NCBI GenBank assembly: GCA_026008535.1
Contig: BRKX01000014.1
Span: 50,703,006 to 50,767,005 of the forward strand
Origin: Perilla frutescens
Lineage: Eukaryota; Streptophyta; Magnoliopsida; Lamiales; Lamiaceae
Reading direction: 5' to 3'
DNA: 64,000 bases
Positions 58,819 to 64,000 of this stretch are shown here, in pieces; the first letter of the stretch is position 1, and every line of letters starts with the position of its first letter. A program made the position numbers and the translations under genes. The notes under the pieces are model-generated. The model worked only from the letters and a program-made list of their open reading frames with translations. It made no database searches and was not told the DNA's origin.

Positions 58819-60401
58819 GTGCTTATGTGCAACAACATTTTGAACATGTTGGAGAGGTCTCCGAAGTTGACCACAGAGAGCGCTCCACCTATGGATGCCA
58901 TGACCTTTCCAACAAAGGATGCCATGTTGGAGAGGTCTCAGAAGTTGAGCAAAGAGAGCTCTCCAAACATGGATGCCGTGGCATCTCCAACAAGGGATGC
59001 CAGGAGCTCGCTGGTGATAGATGATCTAAACGGGAAGAAGAAGAAACCTCAGTCTCCTTCTGAAGATTCAGAGGGGTCACATGTTAAGTTATTTGACTTA
59101 AAAGCGGCAGAGGCGATGCTCGACAATATTGTGGACAAGATTTCTTCCGTTTGGAATCCAGATCTATTCATTGGTGACGATCTACTCTCTACACCGGTTC
59201 TCCGTGATCCATTAGCTTTCGAAGCGAAATCTGATGATCTACATGCGGCTGAGACTACCGTAGATATACAGATAGATAAGCCTGATGTTGCAAGTCCTGT
59301 GCATCATGTTATCAAAGTGCCGTTTAGGCGAAGAAAGTAAAGAAAGTTTACACCGATACGTATGGATTTTGGGATGGTTAAGGAAGCCAATATCTCTGTA
59401 GGTGGTGTGGTTGAGAAAGACAATACCTTTGTGGGTGATAGTTCTATGGTAGAACCACTTCATGTGCAGCCATTTCATTATATAAAGCAAGAAAAAGACA
59501 GTAGTGACGATGATGTGGAGGTGGTTGAGGCTGAAGCATCATATGTTTCTACTTACAATCCTTGCTCATCGTGGCCTGCACATTTGATCAAGAGGTTCAG
59601 TGATTGGTATGGCTCGACGATAAGGGGCCATATAAAGATAGCTTGGAATGACATGTGTCAGAGAAATTTATTTACATGCCTTTGGGAGCCGCAAGCATGG
59701 CTTGGAGATGAGGTAATTACATAAGCACAAGTAATTATTCAATTGGCTATAATCAACACAATTCCGTTTTTTCTACTAATTTTATTTTCTTTTAAAATGC
59801 ACAACAACTTGACATATTGTTGAATTTGTTGTTGTACAAATCGCGGAGATAGCCATTTGCATTACGTAAGAGGTGGACTTGCGTGGAGCAAGTTTTTTAG
59901 GTATGTTACAGAACCTTTGTTAATCTTGTTTCTCTTTGACCTTGTAAACATGGCCTGTATTTTGTTTACCGTCTCTCTAATATTTTTAGACACGTGTGAG
60001 CGTCGATTGCTTTAAACCGGGAAAAAAATTGATGACAAAGTATGTGGCAGGCAAGCTCCCAAAAGCTGGGGGTACACCGTGGGAAGATGTGGACCATGTT
60101 TTCGGAGTCGCACAGACAAGAAAAACTCATTAGGTCTTATATGTGCTAGATTTGATAAAGTGTGAAATTGTGGTGCATGACATGCTGAGCGGCGATTCTG
60201 CTTGGAGTGAAACCAGCTGCGACTTCCACTTTGTTACCCGAAATGTCCCACTACTGATAGATTCTTACCGTATCTGGGCTAAGAAAAGGCTTCCATATCG
60301 ACCGTGAGGAAGTATCAGACCACACCGCAGCAGACAAACTCATGGGATTGCGGAGTACTGTCGATTAAAATGTTGGAACTTTTTATAAGCAATTGGCCAG
60401 T
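58819..60401 (+). pseudogene. Ulp1-like gene, right arm, unit 3 (broken)
   Basis: Same TAA, TAG and 16-bp deletion as the other right arms, then the solo LTR. Private changes include Phe for Leu in NPDLFIGDD. Confidence 0.85.
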
Positions 60402-61821
60402 TGATGAGATTTTTCTTTCATGATAATTTAATCAACCACAAGCTTTAATTTACCAAATCTCAATTATGCAAGTGAACATACGGAGCATAGGAGACCGGGT
60501 CGAACACGGAGAATTAATTGCATAAATGAGTCTACAAGTACCATCACATCGAACATTTTCACTAGTCAAACCATTTGGAATTTGGTTGGAGAATTAACTA
60601 AAAAAACAAGATTTACAATAATAAACAAAGATAGCAACACAAGGGAAATAGAAGAGAATAAAAATTAAATAAAAAAATCACTTAAGAGAAAATGGCTCTA
60701 GGGCATTGTTCATTAGTGAAAACTTGTTCATTAAACAATGGATTTATGCATAATCTCCCCAAACAACAATTGATACCAAATTTAGTCGAAGCCCTCTCTC
60801 GAGCAACTAAGACCTTTCAATTAAACTCAATTCCCCTATCTCTAGGGCTAAATTGCAATTTAATCTAATCAAGCACAATCAATCAATAAACATCAATTAA
60901 ACATTAATCTCTCGATCTAATGCAAAATTGAAACCATAAATCATTTACCCATGCACAATTGATTCTCTCGAACTCAATTATACACCAAATTCTATCCTAA
61001 GATGGCCAATCAAAGAATAGAAGCAATCAAACCATGATGTATGAGAAAGAAGGGGAAGATTAAGCAATAATCCATGTTTAATTCACAATCCCATCACCAA
61101 ATCACAACACCCTAGATACCAAGAAATTTAGCTATCCATAACCAAAATAGAGAAAAACATCACATAAAAGAAAAACATAATAGAGGAGGAGAAAAAATCC
61201 AAAAACTTGAATATAGATCTTCAAAAACTTCTTGAATCTTCCATACACCAAGCTCCAAGCTCTCACAACTATTTCTTACTCTAAAATTGGCAAAATATCA
61301 ATGTCTACCCTAGAATTTCGAACTAAGGATGGCTTTTATACTATGATGGCCAAAATGGGGCAAAAATCCGGATATTCCCGAAAACAAGACACAGAGGCGC
61401 GACACGGGGCCGGTCGCGCCTCATGGCTTGCGCCGAGTGGAGTGAGGTGCGACCCGAGCTGGCCCGTTCCTGGGTCGCGCCGCGTTGCAGGCCATTGAAA
61501 TCATGCTCCGGATGTTGAGCCGCGGGTCGCGCCCCAGGCCCCGGGTCACGCCGCGTTGCAGGCCGTGCCCGGCCTCCCGGCTTCGACTCGGTCTTCATGC
61601 TCTCTCACCAGTCCGATCCAGCTTTCGGGTCCCTTCCGATGCGCACTTCGATCCTCGAGTCCCGAGTTGCTCATTTTAAACCTGTTTTCTAAATTAATGG
61701 TGTTAGCAACACTTATTCTAAATAACAACTAATATTACCCTAATTGATTACTAAACATACTAAAACATGATAAAAACATACGAAATAATGCTCGGATTAG
61801 GACTAAAATACGAGCATGACA
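60402..61821 (-). mobile_element. Solo LTR with target-site duplication, unit 3
   Basis: CCAGT at 60397-60401 and 61822-61826. Same insertion as in the other units. Confidence 0.95.
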
Positions 61822-61949
61822 CCAGTGGAAGTCATGAAGCCACAGTTGGGACTTGAATTTCGTATGATATTGTGCAGAGATATTTGAGGGTATAAATCTT
61901 GAGTTGATACCATCATTGTGAGACTAAATCCTGTCTACTTTATGATATT

Positions 61950-62234
61950 TTGACTCTGTATGAAGTATATTGTGTTGATGTGTTTCAAGATGCAGCGGAT
62001 TCAGTGTTAGCAAAGTTCTCAAAATGGGAGGGTTGTCTTTTGTCGATTGCAGGAAGAGTGTGCCTTGTTAACTCGGTTATTGCTGGCTCTGCCCTGCATT
62101 TAATGCTCATTTATAAGTGGCCAATGTCGCTGTTAAATTCAATTGAGAAAGCATGCCGGAATTTTATTTGGACCGAGGATATTTATGTTTCATCTCGTTC
62201 CGCCGTTGCACGGGTACGTGTTTGTGTTTGGTAG
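61950..62234 (+). pseudogene. LINE reverse transcriptase fragment, unit 3 right arm (uncut)
   Basis: Mirror LINE fragment that continues past the CATCTC breakpoint as SSRSAVARVRVCVW, equivalent to SSHSVVVWERVYAI in the left arm, before a stop and a TA microsatellite. This is the parental right-side sequence of the tandem-duplication breakpoint. Confidence 0.85.
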
Positions 62235-62660
62235 AATATATATATATATATATATATAAATTAATTTAAATATATTATATTTAATTTTTTATTTGAACAA
62301 TTATCATAATACATTAATAAAGATTGCTTAGAAATTTTATTTCTACAAATGTGCTATTTTTAAAAATTTAATGTAAATATGTTATATATATTTTTTATTT
62401 TGAATAATTATCATAATACATTAATAAATATTGGGTGGAATACACACACACACATATATATATGTGTGTGTGTATATGTGTGTGAGTGTGTGCGCGTGTG
62501 TGTGTGTGTATATATATGTATGTATGTATTTATATACGTATGTATATATATTATATTTAATTTTTTTATTTGAACAATTATTATAATATATATATATATA
62601 TATATAATATTTATATATATTTAGGTATATGTGTGTGTGAGAGAGAGAGAAATAGAGTGT
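62235..62660. repeat. TA/CA microsatellite cluster at the array edge
   Basis: Runs of (TA)n near 62236-62260 and 62587-62607, a mixed (CA)n(TA)n(TG)n block about 62441-62520 that can fold on itself, and (GT)n(GA)n near 62629-62652. A segment containing a TTATTTGAACAATTATCATAATACATTAATAA-like phrase occurs twice (about 62285 and 62397), suggesting local duplication. No coding potential. Confidence 0.85.
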
Positions 62661-62895
62661 GGTGTATGTAATAATTACATAGCCGTCAAAAATAGGTAGA
62701 AATGATATATTGATGTGATATGCATGAGTCGTCACATCATGAATTAATAAAATATTATATAATTTTTGTCTTTTTCCTAATTTCTTTTTTATTTATTTTT
62801 AATAACCTAATTTTCTTTTTATTTTCTGGAGGTGCCACTTGCCACAATCTCAAGGCTGAAGGGTATTACCCTTCACAATTATATCAATTTTCTGG

Positions 62896-62903
62896 TATAA
62901 AAA
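62896..62903 (+). promoter_or_regulatory. Candidate TATA box in the right flank
   Basis: TATAAAAA in a TTCTGGTATAAAAAACC context, about 90-150 bases upstream of a pyrimidine-rich stretch typical of plant 5' leaders. This is a sequence pattern only. Confidence 0.35.
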
Positions 62904-63228
62904 ACCATATTATTGAAGCGGTACGCCGGTGGTGAAGAAAAACTGACCGAGTTTGATTGTTCAAGAGACGCGATTTTTCTCAGCCCAATTTGTTCTCTTT
63001 TCAGTCTCTCAAAACTCGCTTCTCTCTCTAATTCTCTCCTCAAATTAAGTTGTCAAAGATATCAATCATCTCAATTTTATTTTTTCCTCTGCGAATTGGC
63101 AAGCAGAAGCATGAGATTCATATTGTTTGCAAAAGAACTCTTTCCCAACAATCAGTTTCTTCAAAAAATCTCTACACTCAAGCTTAAATTTCGAGCACAT
63201 TGAATTGAAAAAAGAAGAATTTGAATTG

Positions 63229-63348
63229 ATGAGATTCAGAAGGGAATTAGTGATGGCAAGCAAAGCGGTGTGTGCGGCGGCCAAGATCTTTCAGCCTAAT
63301 TTCTTTTATTTGTGCGCAGAAGAATTATCTCGCTCAATTCTGAAGTAA
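63229..63348 (+). CDS. Short candidate first exon or ORF, right flank
   Basis: ATG at 63229 opens 39 codons starting MRFRRELVMASKAVCAAAK, with a second ATG at 63253. A possible acceptor TTTGTGCGCAG lies inside the frame. No family is recognised and coding status is uncertain. Confidence 0.18.
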   Translation: MRFRRELVMASKAVCAAAKIFQPNFFYLCAEELSRSILK

Positions 63349-64000
63349 TTTTTACGATTTTTCTCATTTTGTCAGAAAATTGCATCCCATTTGTGCTTAT
63401 TATCTCCAGAACTATTCTGGGGGGTTTTTTGTTTCTATTGATTTTCACAAATGAGAAGTCCCGTAGAGACCAAGTGAAATATAATGACGATGATGTTGGT
63501 ATGATGATTGACGGGCTGTCATTTAATTTTCCCGATCATGGTGGTGGCAATAGGGGTTTGCCTATATCTTCTTATTGTATGTTGTATATCTTGCATTTGT
63601 ATTTGAGTTTCAATGTTTCATGATTTGAAGAAAAATCATGGAAATGCATGATTGGTGCGACTCTATAGTGAGATGCAATGTTTTTCTTTATTTTTAAGGG
63701 TAAAATTAAAATATTCAATATTTTTTTCTGCCAATCTTGTGTTCTTGATGGTATGGCCTCTTACATGTTCCTTTAATTTTGAAGAGGAGCACCGTGCATC
63801 AGTCATCACCTAGGCTATAATTGTGGGTAAGCTTCTCTCGTGCTAGATGAAAGAGCCTTGGCAATACTTATATATATACGACATAGCTCTCTCTATCAGA
63901 TTGATTGCAGTCATGTTAAGGAAATGTAATATGTGATGTTGTCGTGATAACTACCAGTTTATGTAATATTTTTGGAATTTCTTCTTAATATTGTAATTGC

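Larger units (their letters stand above)
40591..62196. repeat. Tandem macro-repeat unit 3 (complete, 21,606 bp; last in array)
   Basis: Complete copy with the same layout. At its right edge the LINE fragment is not cut at CATCTC, as it is in units 1 and 2, but continues for about 38 more bases that match the opposite palindrome arm. This is therefore the original, unrearranged right border of the duplicated segment. Private variants include a stop in the acidic coiled-coil ORF, a stop in the left-arm Ulp1 gene, and a 12-bp tandem duplication near 44873-44896. Confidence 0.97.
56442..62232. repeat. Giant near-spacerless palindrome, unit 3 (only untruncated copy)
   Basis: Left arm 56442-58628, right arm 58629 to about 62232. 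Subtracting the solo LTR leaves about 2,179 bp, matching the 2,187-bp left arm. The centre is ATGCAT (58626-58631). Because the right arm is not cut by an array junction here, this copy shows the true outer edge: symmetry ends in the LINE fragment, just before a TA microsatellite. Confidence 0.93.
62661..64000. other. Unique right flank, gene not identified
   Basis: Outside the tandem array. After AT-rich DNA, composition becomes more gene-like from about 62840: a possible TATA box, a CT-rich leader (62985-63050), then short open stretches including one reading SRRDQVKYNDDDVGMMIDGLS (about 63460-63520). I cannot assign a family. It may be the 5' part of a gene continuing beyond the window, or a relic. 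Confidence 0.3.

Noticed and set aside
1..62196. Triplication as a pure assembly artefact
   Set aside because: The three units differ by many private substitutions, indels and microsatellite lengths, and unit 3 has a different right edge. An artefact is not formally excluded without reads.
63850..63880. A segment AAGAGCCTTGGCAATA resembling miR171-type sequence
   Set aside because: The match is imperfect and no complementary arm for a precursor hairpin is visible nearby.
1..64000. tRNA or rRNA genes
   Set aside because: No cloverleaf-like sequence with A/B box motifs and no rRNA-like conserved stretch was recognised on either strand by eye.

Overview
This is a plant nuclear window made almost entirely of repeats. 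The evidence for a plant is an Athila-like Ty3/gypsy element, a captured ER-type Ca2+-ATPase gene fragment with plant-like exon structure, a degenerate chloroplast matK-like stretch, a Ulp1-type protease gene of the kind carried by plant transposons, and LTRs with plant polypurine tracts. The AT-rich, retrotransposon-dense composition suggests an angiosperm, probably a eudicot; the species cannot be named from sequence alone.

The dominant structure is a head-to-tail tandem array of a unit of about 21.6 kb. Unit 1 (1-18996) lacks about its first 2.5 kb, unit 2 is 18997-40590, and unit 3 is 40591-62196. The units are nearly identical but differ by scattered substitutions, microsatellite lengths, a 110-bp deletion in unit 1, a 12-bp indel in pol and a 12-bp duplication in unit 3. 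After 62196 the sequence leaves the array, runs on for about 38 bp in the LINE fragment that the other junctions cut, and then becomes unique DNA with TA/CA microsatellites and a possible TATA-box promoter.

Each unit contains, in order: (i) a 5'-truncated Athila-like element with protease, reverse transcriptase, RNase H, integrase, a broken Athila ORF-1/env-like ORF, an acidic coiled-coil ORF, a polypurine tract and one 1.39-kb 3' LTR; gag and the 5' LTR are missing. (ii) A duplicated, decayed matK-like stretch followed by a Ca2+-ATPase pseudogene and an unidentified exon remnant. (iii) A small CACTA-like element full of alternating CCACGG/CCGTGG motifs. (iv) An antisense and a sense LTR-like block of other families. 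(v) A giant palindrome with about 2.18-kb arms and essentially no spacer, each arm carrying a Ulp1-like cysteine protease gene and a LINE reverse-transcriptase fragment. The right arm is split by a solo LTR with a perfect CCAGT target-site duplication.

The order of events can be read from nesting. LINE and Ulp1 sequences were joined and folded into a palindrome, the arms diverged, a retroelement inserted in the right arm and collapsed to a solo LTR, and then the whole region was amplified in tandem, joining the LINE fragment to the middle of the Athila pol ORF. Most disabling mutations are shared by all units, so they predate the amplification. I see no conserved single-copy gene in the array. 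The most interesting points are the macrosatellite-like array, the spacerless palindrome (a possible long-hairpin small-RNA source), and a GC-rich palindromic promoter-proximal module that recurs in three LTR families and once more just upstream of the env-like ORF.
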